64,000 bases of DNA from positions 124,001 to 188,000 of the forward strand of contig NZ_VSKM01000006.1 of NCBI RefSeq assembly GCF_008086175.1. Reading direction: 5' to 3'. Position 1 is the first letter of the stretch. Every line of letters starts with the position of its first letter. Of the stretch, positions 51,449-60,685 are shown piece by piece. The notes beneath the pieces were generated by a model that did no database searches, was not told the origin of the DNA, and worked only from the letters and a program-made list of their open reading frames with translations. The position numbers were made by a program, and so were the translations under genes. This DNA comes from Bizionia saleffrena (GTDB lineage Bacteria > Bacteroidota > Bacteroidia > Flavobacteriales > Flavobacteriaceae).

Positions 51449-53173
51449 ATGTTTAATAAAAAACAGCAAATTTTAAGCATCGCTTTATCATTGATGGTAT
51501 CGCTTGCATTTGCACAAGAACGCGAACAAGACACGTTGCGACCGGGAGTTATTGACGTGGTTAAACCGTATACGCCAACTATTTCGGATGCTTTTAAAGT
51601 AAAAGAAGCTCCGGTTTTAGACGACGATGAGACCTTAACTAAAAAGAAGATTGAGTACAATATATTTTCTTTTCCCGTAGCGTCTACGTTTACACCTGCC
51701 AAAGGAAAAGCAGCTGTTGTAGACAAAGCAAAACGCGTAAAATTATTCAATAATTATGCGACTTTGGGAGTCGGGTCGTACACGACAGTTTTAGGAGAAG
51801 TATATTTAAATCACGAGTTAAGCCGCGATGAGAATATTAGCGCTTATGTAGGGCATCATTCTTCGGGTGGTGGTATTGACGATGTGTTGTTAGATGATAA
51901 TTTTATGGATTCTAAAATGACTCTTAATTATGCTAATAAGGGTCGAGATTTAAGCTGGAATGTTGGTGGAGGTTTTCAATTTCAAAACTATAACTGGTAT
52001 GGCATTCAACAAGGTTTATATACGCAAAGCACTGCTGATTCTTTAGATGTTTCTCACAATTTTACCACGGCACACATTACTGGAGATATTCGTTTTGAAG
52101 AGTCTTATGTCGATGATATTTCGGTATTATTTAGACGTTTTGGTGATAACCAAGGGTCGGGTGAAAACAGAGTGACAGCTAAAATAGGAGGCGTTATACC
52201 TGTCGCTGATGAGGCTATTTCTACGGTAGTAAATTTCGATTATTTAAGCGGAAGCTTCGAGAGAAACTATTATACAAATACGGCTATCGATTATAGCAAT
52301 TTTCAAGTGGGTTTTACGCCAACCTATCAACTTAAACAAGACGATTTAACACTTGATATCGGCATCACAGCAACACTTTTAAATAATACAGAAGCGAGTG
52401 AGAGTAAATTTTATATTTACCCAAATATAGAAGCGACGTATCGTGTTGTGGATGAGATTGTCATTGCTTTTGGTGGAATTAAAGGCGGATTGATTCAGAA
52501 TTCTTACCACGATTATGCGAACTTAAATCCGTTTGTATCGCCAACATTATTTATTGCGCCCACCGATAAACAATATGATGCCTTTTTAGGAGTAAAAGGA
52601 AAGATTTCGAATACAATGAGTTACACTGTTAGCGGAAATTATAAGGCCGAGAAAAATAAAGGACTTATTATAAATAATGATATTACAGCAACTGAAGAAG
52701 ATTATACCTACGGAAACTCTTTTGGGGTGGTTTATGACAATGTAAACACTTTTAGTTTTTCGGGAGGGTTGAATGTCGATTTAAATCGCAACTTCACTTT
52801 AGGAGTAAAAGGAGAGTATTTCGCTTACAATACCGATGCTGAAGCTGAAGCGTGGAATTTACCAGGAATTAAAGTAGCTGTTTTAACCGATTATCAAATT
52901 ACTGACCAATGGTTTGCAGGCGCAAATTTATTTTTTGTCGGGGAGCGTAAAGATTTATATACTGCACCAAATTTAATCACTCCATTGACGACTGTTGTCG
53001 ATTTAGATAGTTACTTCGATATTAATGCGAACGTTGGGTACCATATAAACGATCGCTTATCGGTGTTTGCTAAAGGAAATAATTTAGTAGGCGAGACGTA
53101 CCAAAAATGGCAAAACACGCCGGTTCAAGGTATTCAAGTTTTAGCAGGAGCAACTTACAAATTCGATTTGTAA
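51449..53173 (+). CDS. Outer-membrane beta-barrel protein (TonB-receptor-like)
   Basis: 574 aa. Signal peptide MFNKKQQILSIALSLMVSLA (site AFAQ). A proline-rich segment (DTLRPGVIDVVKPYTPTIS) is followed by many amphipathic strands (FNNYATLGVGSYTTVLGEVY to GIQVLAGATYKFDL, ending in an aromatic-hydrophobic strand typical of BAM substrates). No plug domain or TonB box is clear, so it is a barrel of the TonB-dependent receptor type rather than a full receptor. It lies 51 bases after the TPR gene, same operon, ending in a strong terminator. Confidence 0.8.
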   Translation: MFNKKQQILSIALSLMVSLAFAQEREQDTLRPGVIDVVKPYTPTISDAFKVKEAPVLDDDETLTKKKIEYNIFSFPVASTFTPAKGKAAVVDKAKRVKLFNNYATLGVGSYTTVLGEVYLNHELSRDENISAYVGHHSSGGGIDDVLLDDNFMDSKMTLNYANKGRDLSWNVGGGFQFQNYNWYGIQQGLYTQSTADSLDVSHNFTTAHITGDIRFEESYVDDISVLFRRFGDNQGSGENRVTAKIGGVIPVADEAISTVVNFDYLSGSFERNYYTNTAIDYSNFQVGFTPTYQLKQDDLTLDIGITATLLNNTEASESKFYIYPNIEATYRVVDEIVIAFGGIKGGLIQNSYHDYANLNPFVSPTLFIAPTDKQYDAFLGVKGKISNTMSYTVSGNYKAEKNKGLIINNDITATEEDYTYGNSFGVVYDNVNTFSFSGGLNVDLNRNFTLGVKGEYFAYNTDAEAEAWNLPGIKVAVLTDYQITDQWFAGANLFFVGERKDLYTAPNLITPLTTVVDLDSYFDINANVGYHINDRLSVFAKGNNLVGETYQKWQNTPVQGIQVLAGATYKFDL

Positions 53174-53200
53174 TCTATTCAAATCAATATACATAAATAG

Positions 53201-53227
53201 AAAAAGCCTCAATTTGAGGCTTTTTTT
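53201..53227 (+). terminator. Terminator of the TPR/barrel operon
   Basis: AAAAAGCCTCAA / TTGAGGCTTTTT hairpin with a T-tract (53201-53227). Confidence 0.9.
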
Positions 53228-53281
53228 ATGCGTACATTTACCATAATCATTAAATTACACTATTACATCTGCAACTTAATT

Positions 53282-54904
53282 ATGAAAAACTACTTTTTCC
53301 TTATAGTACTGCTGACATTATCTGCGTGTCGAAATAACAAAACAGAAGTTGACACCATTGTCTTAAACGCTAAAGTGTATACTGTAAACGAGGCTTTCGA
53401 CACGCAAGAAGCCTTTGCTATTACCGATGGTAAATTTATCGCTGTTGGCACTGAGGCATCTATAAAAAATAGATACACGGCCAAAGAAGTAATAAATGCG
53501 GAGAACCAAACCATAGTCCCGGGGTTTATCGATGCACATTGTCATTTTTATGGCTTAGGAATGAATTTACAAAAAGTCAATTTAGTGGGGACCACTAGTT
53601 TCGACGCCGTTATTGAGCGTGTTAAAACTTTTCAAAAAGAAAACAACTCACCTTATATTTCTGGTCGTGGTTGGGATCAAAACGATTGGGAAATAAAAGA
53701 ATACCCAACCAAAAAAGAATTAGATAGTTTGTTTCCTAATACTCCCGTAGCATTAACACGTATCGATGGTCACGCGCTGCTGTGCAATCAAGCGGCTTTA
53801 GATATATCGAATATAACCTTAGAAACAAAAGCAACTGGCGGAGAAATATTAAAAGAGAACGGAGAACTCACGGGAGTTTTAATTGATAACCCTATGGAAA
53901 TAGTATATGCTACGTTTCCAAAAGCGACCAGGAAACAGCAAATAGAAGGGGTGTTAGATGCTCAAAAATATTGCACCGCATTAGGTTTAACAAGCGTTTC
54001 CGATGCTGGTTTGGACCAATCCGTTATAGAATTAATAGATAGTTTACAACAAACGGGCGATTTACAAATGCGCGTGTATGCGATGGTGAGTAATACCAAA
54101 GAGAATTTAGATTATTACCTCACCCAAGGCAAAATCAAGACACCGCGTTTAAATGTACAATCGGTGAAAGTCTATGCCGACGGAGCATTGGGTTCGCGTG
54201 GAGCAACGCTAAAAGCACCGTATAGCGATCAACACAATCATTTTGGAAATATGGTTATTGGAACTTCTGAATTTGAAGCTTTAGCGGTTAAAATAGAAAA
54301 AGCAGGTTACCAAATGAATACGCATGCTATTGGCGATTCTGCAAATCGGTTTGTGCTACAAACGTATGAGAAAACACTTCAAAATAAAACAAATAGACGT
54401 TGGAGAGTAGAACATGCGCAAATTATTACGGATAATGATTTTGAGTATTTTAAAAATGAAAATATTATTCCATCGGTGCAACCTACACACGCTACAAGCG
54501 ATATGTATTGGGCTGAAGACCGATTAGGTTCAGAGCGTGTTCGTGGTGCTTATGCGTATCAAGAACTCTTAGAGGCTAGCGGTAAAATAGCCTTAGGAAC
54601 CGATTTTCCGATAGAGCAGGTGAGTCCGTTATTAACTTTTTACGCTGCGGTAGCGAGAAAAGATACCGATAACTATCCAGACAATGGTTTTCAGAAAGAA
54701 AATGCACTAACCCGAGAAGAAACTTTAAAAGGAATGACACTTTGGGCGGCCTATTCTAATTTTGAAGATGAAGAAAAGGGAAGTATTGAAGTCGGTAAGT
54801 ATGCCGATTTTATTATATTAGATGCAGATATAATGACCATTGCTGAGGAAAACATACCAGAAATAACAGTACTACAAACCTTTATTAATGGTGTGAAACA
54901 GTAA
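53282..54904 (+). CDS. Amidohydrolase family 3 (YtcJ-like) lipoprotein
   Basis: 540 aa from ATG 53282; an in-frame ATG at 53228 sits inside the terminator and would spoil the signal. Lipobox FLIVLLTLSAC. Metal-binding amidohydrolase: FIDAHCHFYGLG (HxH), DGHALLCNQ, VKVYADGALGSRGA, MNTHAIGDSA, WRVEHAQII, ALGTDFPIE. Family members hydrolyse N-acyl or cyclic amide bonds; the substrate is unknown. The lipid anchor implies a periplasmic or outer-membrane location. Confidence 0.88.
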   Translation: MKNYFFLIVLLTLSACRNNKTEVDTIVLNAKVYTVNEAFDTQEAFAITDGKFIAVGTEASIKNRYTAKEVINAENQTIVPGFIDAHCHFYGLGMNLQKVNLVGTTSFDAVIERVKTFQKENNSPYISGRGWDQNDWEIKEYPTKKELDSLFPNTPVALTRIDGHALLCNQAALDISNITLETKATGGEILKENGELTGVLIDNPMEIVYATFPKATRKQQIEGVLDAQKYCTALGLTSVSDAGLDQSVIELIDSLQQTGDLQMRVYAMVSNTKENLDYYLTQGKIKTPRLNVQSVKVYADGALGSRGATLKAPYSDQHNHFGNMVIGTSEFEALAVKIEKAGYQMNTHAIGDSANRFVLQTYEKTLQNKTNRRWRVEHAQIITDNDFEYFKNENIIPSVQPTHATSDMYWAEDRLGSERVRGAYAYQELLEASGKIALGTDFPIEQVSPLLTFYAAVARKDTDNYPDNGFQKENALTREETLKGMTLWAAYSNFEDEEKGSIEVGKYADFIILDADIMTIAEENIPEITVLQTFINGVKQ

Positions 54905-54943
54905 ATGAAATACAGCTAAATTTGATGAATTAAATATAAAACT

Positions 54944-55471
54944 ATGAAACTATTGTATGCTTTGTTATTGAGTTTTTCGTTGCTAACGTCGGCCGTTGCC
55001 CAAGAAGACGGCTATGTCGTTGCGGTAAAAGTATGTATAGAAAATAATGGCACACTAGCGTATTACGATACTGTTTTAGACGCTATGTTTTTAGATTTTA
55101 AAACCGAATTTCAAGCGAATAACATCCCCGATTCTGTGTGGAAAATAGTAGAAAAAGAAAAAGAGTATGCTAAGAACGGACTAGCAACGATGTTATCGCG
55201 CGCCTATAAAGAACATTTTACGCTGCAGGATTTAGAGTTGATGAATGAGTTGTATACTTCAAAAGCAGGACGTAATATGTTGCAAAATAGATCGCTTTCA
55301 AAGAAAGATAAGGCGTATTTAGATCGCTTTTATAATAGTGCTACTGGTAAAAAAATTCAAAATACTCAAAGAGAAATGAGCGCTTCGTTAAGACGATTGG
55401 CAAAAATATGGATTAACAATACATCAAATCAAGTAGCAGAAGTGCTTTCTGAAAAGGGATATTCGTTTTAA
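54944..55471 (+). CDS. Secreted DUF2059 protein
   Basis: 175 aa. Signal peptide MKLLYALLLSFSLLTSAVAQ. The mature part is helical with a DUF2059 core: MLSRAYKEHFTLQDLELMNE, LYTSKAGRNMLQNRS, YNSATGKKIQNTQREMSA. Periplasmic helical-bundle protein of unknown role. It starts 39 bases after the amidohydrolase and may be co-transcribed. Confidence 0.82.
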   Translation: MKLLYALLLSFSLLTSAVAQEDGYVVAVKVCIENNGTLAYYDTVLDAMFLDFKTEFQANNIPDSVWKIVEKEKEYAKNGLATMLSRAYKEHFTLQDLELMNELYTSKAGRNMLQNRSLSKKDKAYLDRFYNSATGKKIQNTQREMSASLRRLAKIWINNTSNQVAEVLSEKGYSF

Positions 55472-55480
55472 GGTTAGAAT

Positions 55481-56179
55481 TTACCCCCACAACCGCGCTA
55501 AATAATCAAAATGCTCACCTTCGTGTACCATTTCGCAATATAAACCTGCAGATGCAGCGGCGATGTGTAGCGACGAGAAATCGAGATAGAGCCATTTCAT
55601 AGGGACTTCTTCTTCGTCTTTATAGCTTAAAAAATAATCGACTTCTCCGTGGTAGCCTTGGTGTAAATCTTGCCAAAAACCCCCATCTTCGTCTTCAAAC
55701 ATATAGGTGATGTCGCTAGAATCTATTAAAATCTGGCCTCCTGGATTTAGTAAGCTTTTTAAATGCTTCAGATATTTTGGGATATTTTGAAACGTTTGAA
55801 AAATTCCGGTACCATTCATTAACAGTAAAATAGTATCGAAAGTTTCGGTTTCTTCTAATAAGGCAATATGCGCGAAGTGGTTAACGCCTCGTAATTCACA
55901 GACACGAATTGCGCCTTTAGAGCTGTCTATAGCTTTAACTGTAAAACCATTATTTTGTAAGTATAAACTATGGTTTCCAGCGCCAGCGCCTACATCCAAA
56001 ATAGCGCCTTTTACCAATGATAGCGCCTCCTGTTCTATAAATGGCATAGCGTCAAAACTTCTAAATAAATAGGGGATAGGAAGTGTGTCTTCTTCAGAGA
56101 TACTGGTTGAGGTAATAATATCTTCTGTATAATTATTATTCTGATAATCTAATAATGCGGTACCGAAAAGGTCTTTCAT
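55481..56179 (-). CDS. Class I SAM-dependent methyltransferase
   Basis: 232 aa. SAM-binding motif I ILDVGAGAGNHSLYLQNNGF (about 79-98), acidic residue AIDSSKGAI, motif IV TILLLMNGTGIFQ, LLNPGGQILIDSSD. Soluble, small-molecule methyltransferase; substrate unknown. Divergent from the YkgJ gene, with nine bases plus a short promoter between the annotated frames. Confidence 0.85.
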   Translation of the reverse strand: MKDLFGTALLDYQNNNYTEDIITSTSISEEDTLPIPYLFRSFDAMPFIEQEALSLVKGAILDVGAGAGNHSLYLQNNGFTVKAIDSSKGAIRVCELRGVNHFAHIALLEETETFDTILLLMNGTGIFQTFQNIPKYLKHLKSLLNPGGQILIDSSDITYMFEDEDGGFWQDLHQGYHGEVDYFLSYKDEEEVPMKWLYLDFSSLHIAAASAGLYCEMVHEGEHFDYLARLWG

Positions 56180-56224
56180 TTAAAAAATGTGTTTCATTTC
56201 CCTCTAAAACGGAAATCTCTTTTA

Positions 56225-56232
56225 TACTTTTG
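56225..56232 (+). promoter_or_regulatory. -7 element giving a near-leaderless YkgJ mRNA
   Basis: TACTTTTG lies only four bases before the ATG at 56237. Transcription should start at or within a couple of bases of the start codon, so the mRNA would be leaderless or almost so. Confidence 0.5.
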
Positions 56233-56236
56233 TACA

Positions 56237-56731
56237 ATGCAAGACGAAATTAATAATCTGCCAAAGTTGGCCAAAGATAAGCATAAGGAGAACACCGCGT
56301 TTTTTACAAAGCTAAAAAAAAAGCCGCCCAAACAATTAGATTATATTATGCAGGAACTCCACGACAAAGAGTTTCAGCGTACCGACTGTTTAGAGTGTGC
56401 AAACTGTTGTAAAACAACTGGGCCACTATTTACCGACAAAGATGTAGACCGTATAGCGAAGCATTTTAAAATGAAAACACAGCAGTTTGTTGATCAGTTT
56501 CTGCGGGTTGATGAAGATAATGATTATGTGTTGCAGTCTGTACCTTGTACATTCTTGGGGGCAGATAATTATTGTTCTATTTACGAGGTGCGACCAAAAG
56601 CGTGTCGGGAGTTCCCACATACCGATCGTAAAAAATTTCAACAAATTTCAAACATTACGCTTAAAAATGTAGCGATATGCCCTGCTGCCTATAATATTGT
56701 AGAGGCTATGAAAGCGCGAATAAAGTTTTAA
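56237..56731 (+). CDS. YkgJ-type cysteine-cluster protein
   Basis: 164 aa from ATG 56237; an in-frame ATG at 56189 would precede the promoter. Zinc/iron-binding CxxC pattern LECANCCKTTGPLF, then CTFLGADNYCSIYEVRPKAC and CREFPHTD, as in the YkgJ family (Fe-S or zinc binding, COG0727). Cytoplasmic; role unknown. Confidence 0.85.
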   Translation: MQDEINNLPKLAKDKHKENTAFFTKLKKKPPKQLDYIMQELHDKEFQRTDCLECANCCKTTGPLFTDKDVDRIAKHFKMKTQQFVDQFLRVDEDNDYVLQSVPCTFLGADNYCSIYEVRPKACREFPHTDRKKFQQISNITLKNVAICPAAYNIVEAMKARIKF

Positions 56732-56797
56732 AATAAGGCGGCTTTTAATTATAAATATAAAATTCATTATATTTAGTAACTATTAAAAAACCGACTG

Positions 56798-57631
56798 ATG
56801 AAAAAAGCTGTCATAATTTTACTTATTACTGTATTATCCACAACTATTGTAAAGGCTGATAATTGGTTAAGCTCTTTAGAAGACGCTAAGAAAATAGCTT
56901 TAGGAACAAATAAGTTAGTTTTAGTTGATTTCTGGGCGTCTTGGTGCGGACCATGCAAACGAATGGATGCAGAATCTTGGCGTAAGGATGACGTTAAAAT
57001 ATTAATGCAAAACTATGTTTCTGTTAAAATAGATTTAGATACTAATAGAGCTTTAGCTGCTAAATATAGCGTTAAGGGTATTCCTTATATTTTTATAATG
57101 GATGGAAATGGGAAAGTAATTTATCAGCAAATGAGTTACAAGAGTAAAAGTGACGTCATAAAATTATTGACTAAATATGCTTTAAGCACAGCGTTTTTAA
57201 CCCAAGATTTCATTAATTATTACACAAAAGAAAATTTTGCCAATACCTTTAGATTAGCTTACAAATATCAGGATTATTCTATGTATTTAGATGCGGATTT
57301 AAGATCTGATTTTCTAGAAGTTTCAGCGGCTTATTTTAAAGAAGCAGAGAAGTCTTTAAAGGAGAGTGAAATTAGTGATAAACATTTCTTTACACAGAAA
57401 ATGGAATTATACAACATTCAAAAAAATCTAATTCTTGATAAATCTAAAAAAGCCTTAAAACAACTTGAGAGGATAAATAAGAAGAATCTTAATACGAAAA
57501 ATATTAATTTTTATAATTTTCTATATTACATAGCCTATAAAGATACTGACAACATCAAGGAAGCAACAAAGTTAAGGGCGCAAATATCAGAAAACAATTT
57601 AAAAAAAGCAGCACATTTTTTTAAAACGTAG
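56798..57631 (+). CDS. Periplasmic thioredoxin-fold protein
   Basis: 277 aa. Signal peptide MKKAVIILLITVLSTTIVKA, then a thioredoxin domain with VLVDFWASWCGPCKRMDAES (CGPC about 50-53), VKIDLDTNRALAAKYSVKGI and the cis-Pro IPYIFIMD. A 130-residue Lys-rich helical extension follows the fold (EAEKSLKESEISDKHFFTQK), with no recognised family. It is a disulfide reductase or maturation helper. The next gene starts nine bases after the stop. Confidence 0.88.
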   Translation: MKKAVIILLITVLSTTIVKADNWLSSLEDAKKIALGTNKLVLVDFWASWCGPCKRMDAESWRKDDVKILMQNYVSVKIDLDTNRALAAKYSVKGIPYIFIMDGNGKVIYQQMSYKSKSDVIKLLTKYALSTAFLTQDFINYYTKENFANTFRLAYKYQDYSMYLDADLRSDFLEVSAAYFKEAEKSLKESEISDKHFFTQKMELYNIQKNLILDKSKKALKQLERINKKNLNTKNINFYNFLYYIAYKDTDNIKEATKLRAQISENNLKKAAHFFKT

Positions 57632-57639
57632 CACGCAGA

Positions 57640-58494
57640 ATGGAGTCTTTAATTAATTATTTCGAAAGTATACCTACGCTTCATAGAAGTGTTCTCTTGG
57701 TTGGAGGTATTACTTTATTTTGGCTATTAGAAGGCGCTTTGCCGCTTTTTAAATTCAAGTACAAAAAGTGGAAACACGCGTGGCCTAATTTGTTTTTTAC
57801 GCTTACCACAGTAATTGTTAATTTTACATTGGCTTTTTTATTGCTAAAAACAGCCGATTGGGTGACGCTGAATAACTTCGGAATAATAAATTGGTTGCCG
57901 GAAATGCCACTGTGGCTATACGCTATGCTAGGCGTTTTATTATTAGATTTTATGGGTGCTTACGTGGCGCATTATGTCGAGCATAAAGTAGAACCGTTAT
58001 GGAGGATTCATTTGGTGCATCATTCCGATCATAATGTCGATACAACAACGGCTAATAGGCATCATCCTTTAGAAAGTGTGATACGGTTTGCTTTTACGCT
58101 TTCTGGAGTATTTATAATCGGTACCCCCATTGCTATTGTGTTTTTATATCAGTCTCTATCGCTTGTAGCGACTCAGTTTACGCACGCCAATATAAAAATG
58201 CCTAAAACAGTAGATAAAATATTAAGTTACGTGTTTATCTCTCCAGATATGCATAAAGTACACCATCATTATAAACTGCCTTATACCGATTCTAACTACG
58301 GTAATATTTTTTCCATTTGGGATAGGCTTTTTGGTACCTATATGGAACGCGACCGCGAGCAGATTGTTTACGGTATCGATACGTTTCCAAATGCCGCTGG
58401 TAATGCCAGTTTAAAGTACTTATTAAAACAGCCCTTTCAAAAATACAGGCTTCCTGTGTCCGACTATAAAGTTCCCGTTAGAAGCAAGTCGTAG
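57640..58494 (+). CDS. Sterol desaturase / fatty acid hydroxylase superfamily membrane protein
   Basis: 284 aa, about four membrane helices. Histidine boxes that bind the di-iron centre are visible: AHYVEHKVEPLWRIHLVHHS (HxxxH ... HxxHH), NRHHP and DMHKVHHHY. Family members hydroxylate or desaturate lipids such as sterols, fatty acids or carotenoids. It is co-transcribed with the thioredoxin gene upstream. Substrate not known. Confidence 0.88.
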   Translation: MESLINYFESIPTLHRSVLLVGGITLFWLLEGALPLFKFKYKKWKHAWPNLFFTLTTVIVNFTLAFLLLKTADWVTLNNFGIINWLPEMPLWLYAMLGVLLLDFMGAYVAHYVEHKVEPLWRIHLVHHSDHNVDTTTANRHHPLESVIRFAFTLSGVFIIGTPIAIVFLYQSLSLVATQFTHANIKMPKTVDKILSYVFISPDMHKVHHHYKLPYTDSNYGNIFSIWDRLFGTYMERDREQIVYGIDTFPNAAGNASLKYLLKQPFQKYRLPVSDYKVPVRSKS

Positions 58495-58675
58495 AGGGAT
58501 GCTCTTAAAAATAAAATCGCGTAATGTACGTTGAAACTACAGTGATTAATTGAAAGTGCTTTCTTAGCAGCGCATAGTGGTCAATTAAATGGATGTTTTC
58601 TCGCTTTTACTACGGTTCTCGACAACTTTAACTTAATTTAAGATTTTGTAAACGCATAATATCCTTTAGATACTA

Positions 58676-58683
58676 TACTTTTG
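58676..58683 (+). promoter_or_regulatory. -7 element of the next secreted protein gene
   Basis: TACTTTTG about 60 bases upstream of the ATG at 58743; matches TAnnTTTG. Confidence 0.45.
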
Positions 58684-58742
58684 CGGCCCTAAAATGTGTT
58701 GAATCTTCAGCAACAAATTTAATTGATATTATTTTTTAAATA

Positions 58743-59429
58743 ATGAAAAAGGGCAAAACGATATCTGTACTTTTCTTATCATTCTTGATAAGTGTCTTTG
58801 GGTATTCTCAAGATGGGGTGTATACGGTTATAGATAAAAATAAAAATGACAATAATTTAGACCTTAAACAAGAGCTTAGTCCGCATTTAGATACGCTCTT
58901 ATTAAAAAGTGACCAGCAAATTTTACGTGTGCGCTTTTTAAGTCATAATCTTAAAGAAACGAGAACGATTGATGTTGTTTCAAAAGTAGTGCGCATCCCC
59001 TTATATCATTTCGAAGAAGGCCGTTATACCATTGCAGTTTATAATGGACCAAAAATTATTGTGCTTGGTTTTAATCGCCTACTCCCACTAGCTAAACCCG
59101 AAGATTTCGATTTAGATTTAGAGAAAAGCATCTTAAGAGCCAGTTTATCTGCGTCCGAATTAAAATCTAAAGGAATAGAGCCTTTCAAACCCTCAAAAGC
59201 AAATCAATTAAATAACTTAGAAAAACCGACAACGCGAGCTGCTGGCACCCGGAAGCCATCTAAGGATAAATCTCCCATAGAATTGCCTAATCAGAACGCT
59301 CACAAAAATAAGCCAGAGGAGAAGATTGAATATAGTATTACCGTAAAAAGGAACCTTGATCGCGAAATGGAAACCCGCGAGGAGTTCCGCGAGCGCAGCG
59401 TGAGACCTAACGGTAAAAAATATGATTAG
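58743..59429 (+). CDS. Secreted hypothetical protein, 228 aa
   Basis: Signal peptide MKKGKTISVLFLSFLISVFGYSQ. Residues 25-120 look like a small beta domain (LKSDQQILRVRFLSHNLKET, VSKVVRIPLYHFEEGRYTIA, VYNGPKIIVLGFNRLLPL). The last 80 residues are low-complexity and basic, Pro/Lys/Arg-rich (TTRAAGTRKPSKDKSPIELP, NPEEKI), so probably disordered. No family. Convergent with the NamZ-like gene: its stop overlaps that gene's last bases (59426-59429). Confidence 0.7.
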   Translation: MKKGKTISVLFLSFLISVFGYSQDGVYTVIDKNKNDNNLDLKQELSPHLDTLLLKSDQQILRVRFLSHNLKETRTIDVVSKVVRIPLYHFEEGRYTIAVYNGPKIIVLGFNRLLPLAKPEDFDLDLEKSILRASLSASELKSKGIEPFKPSKANQLNNLEKPTTRAAGTRKPSKDKSPIELPNQNAHKNKPEEKIEYSITVKRNLDREMETREEFRERSVRPNGKKYD

Positions 59430-60676
59430 TTATATATAAAATAATGCTTCCTTAACGTTTCAAAATCTTCTAAGCCACTTTTCCAGGACGCTTTTATTTC
59501 TGCTTCAGTTAAACCGGCTTCAATTTGTTGTTGTAGCTTTTTTGTGCCCGCTAATTTTGTAAAAAAACCATTGCTAATAAAAAATTCAGATTTGTTTTTA
59601 GTAGTCTTATAAGCGTTTATGAGATAGCTTAAATTTAAATGATCTAGCGGTTTTTCCGTCGTTAAATTATAACCGTAGCAAACTTTGTTTTCATATTTAG
59701 GGTATTTCGCACCGGCATTGGGTTTTGGTTTAAATTCAAAAGTAGTGTTCGATAAATACGGCGACCCATAAATTTGGAATTGTAAATCCGTACCACGACC
59801 AGCACTTACATTAGTACCTTCAAAGAAACATAAACTAGGGTAAAGATTTATAGATTTATCGTTAGGTAAATTGGGCGACGGTTTAATAGGTAAGCTATAC
59901 GGCACTTTGCGATTATAGTTTTTAACAGGAATAACTGATAACTCGCAGTGCGCGTTATTGTTTAACCACTGCTCTCCATTAATCATTTTAGCATATTCGC
60001 CAATCGTCAATCCGTGAACCACCGGAATGGGGTGCATTCCCACAAAGCTTTGGTGCTGAGGTTCTAAAATAGGGCCGTCGATATAATGACCATTAGGATT
60101 CGGTCTATCTAAAATAAGTACAGGAATATCTTGCTCCGCACACGCCTCCATAACATAATGTAATGAAGAAATATACGTGTAAAAACGGGCGCCTACATCC
60201 TGAATATCAAAAATTACGATGTCAATACCCTGCAATTGTCCGGGACTAGGTTTTTTATTTTTTCCGTAAAGCGAGACAATAGGTAAACCTGTTTTAGTAT
60301 CGATACCATCTTTTACTACCTCTCCAGCATCAGCTGTACCACGAAAACCGTGCTCGGGAGCAAATACTTTTGTAACCTCTATGTTTAAATGGAGTAACGA
60401 ATCTACTAAATGCGTGTAATTTGTTTCCGCTTCATTTTTAAAAATAACCGAGGTTTGGTTGGCCACAATAGCCACACGTTTACCGTTAAGAAGTGGTAAA
60501 TAGCGTTCGGTTTGGTTGGCACCCACACTACACTTTGGTGTTTTATCAGTTTTAGTCGTTGGAGATGTAGTAATTCTCTCTTTTTTGGGACGCGTATTTG
60601 CGTTCGACTCACTTCCGCAAGAAAACCCTAAAAAAAGAAATAATAAAACAGTATTTTTGAACAAAGTTAATTTCAT
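59426..60676 (-). CDS. NamZ-like (DUF1343) exo-beta-N-acetylmuramidase lipoprotein
   Basis: 416 aa. Lipobox FLFLGFSC (about Cys20), Ser/Thr/Lys linker, then the DUF1343 fold: RVAIVANQTSVIF, VFAPEHGFRGTADAGE (catalytic region), YGKNKKPSPGQLQGIDIVIF, DIQDVGARFYTYISSLHYVM, LDRPNPNGHYIDGPILEP, SLCFFEGTNVSAGRGTD. NamZ removes terminal N-acetylmuramic acid from peptidoglycan fragments for recycling. Its ATG lies only nine bases from the divergent permease start. Confidence 0.9.
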   Translation of the reverse strand: MKLTLFKNTVLLFLFLGFSCGSESNANTRPKKERITTSPTTKTDKTPKCSVGANQTERYLPLLNGKRVAIVANQTSVIFKNEAETNYTHLVDSLLHLNIEVTKVFAPEHGFRGTADAGEVVKDGIDTKTGLPIVSLYGKNKKPSPGQLQGIDIVIFDIQDVGARFYTYISSLHYVMEACAEQDIPVLILDRPNPNGHYIDGPILEPQHQSFVGMHPIPVVHGLTIGEYAKMINGEQWLNNNAHCELSVIPVKNYNRKVPYSLPIKPSPNLPNDKSINLYPSLCFFEGTNVSAGRGTDLQFQIYGSPYLSNTTFEFKPKPNAGAKYPKYENKVCYGYNLTTEKPLDHLNLSYLINAYKTTKNKSEFFISNGFFTKLAGTKKLQQQIEAGLTEAEIKASWKSGLEDFETLRKHYFIYN

Positions 60677-60685
60677 AATTATAAT

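Noticed and set aside
53228-53281. Upstream ATG start for the amidohydrolase
   Set aside because: It falls within the T-tract of the preceding terminator and would place 18 extra residues before a normal lipoprotein signal.
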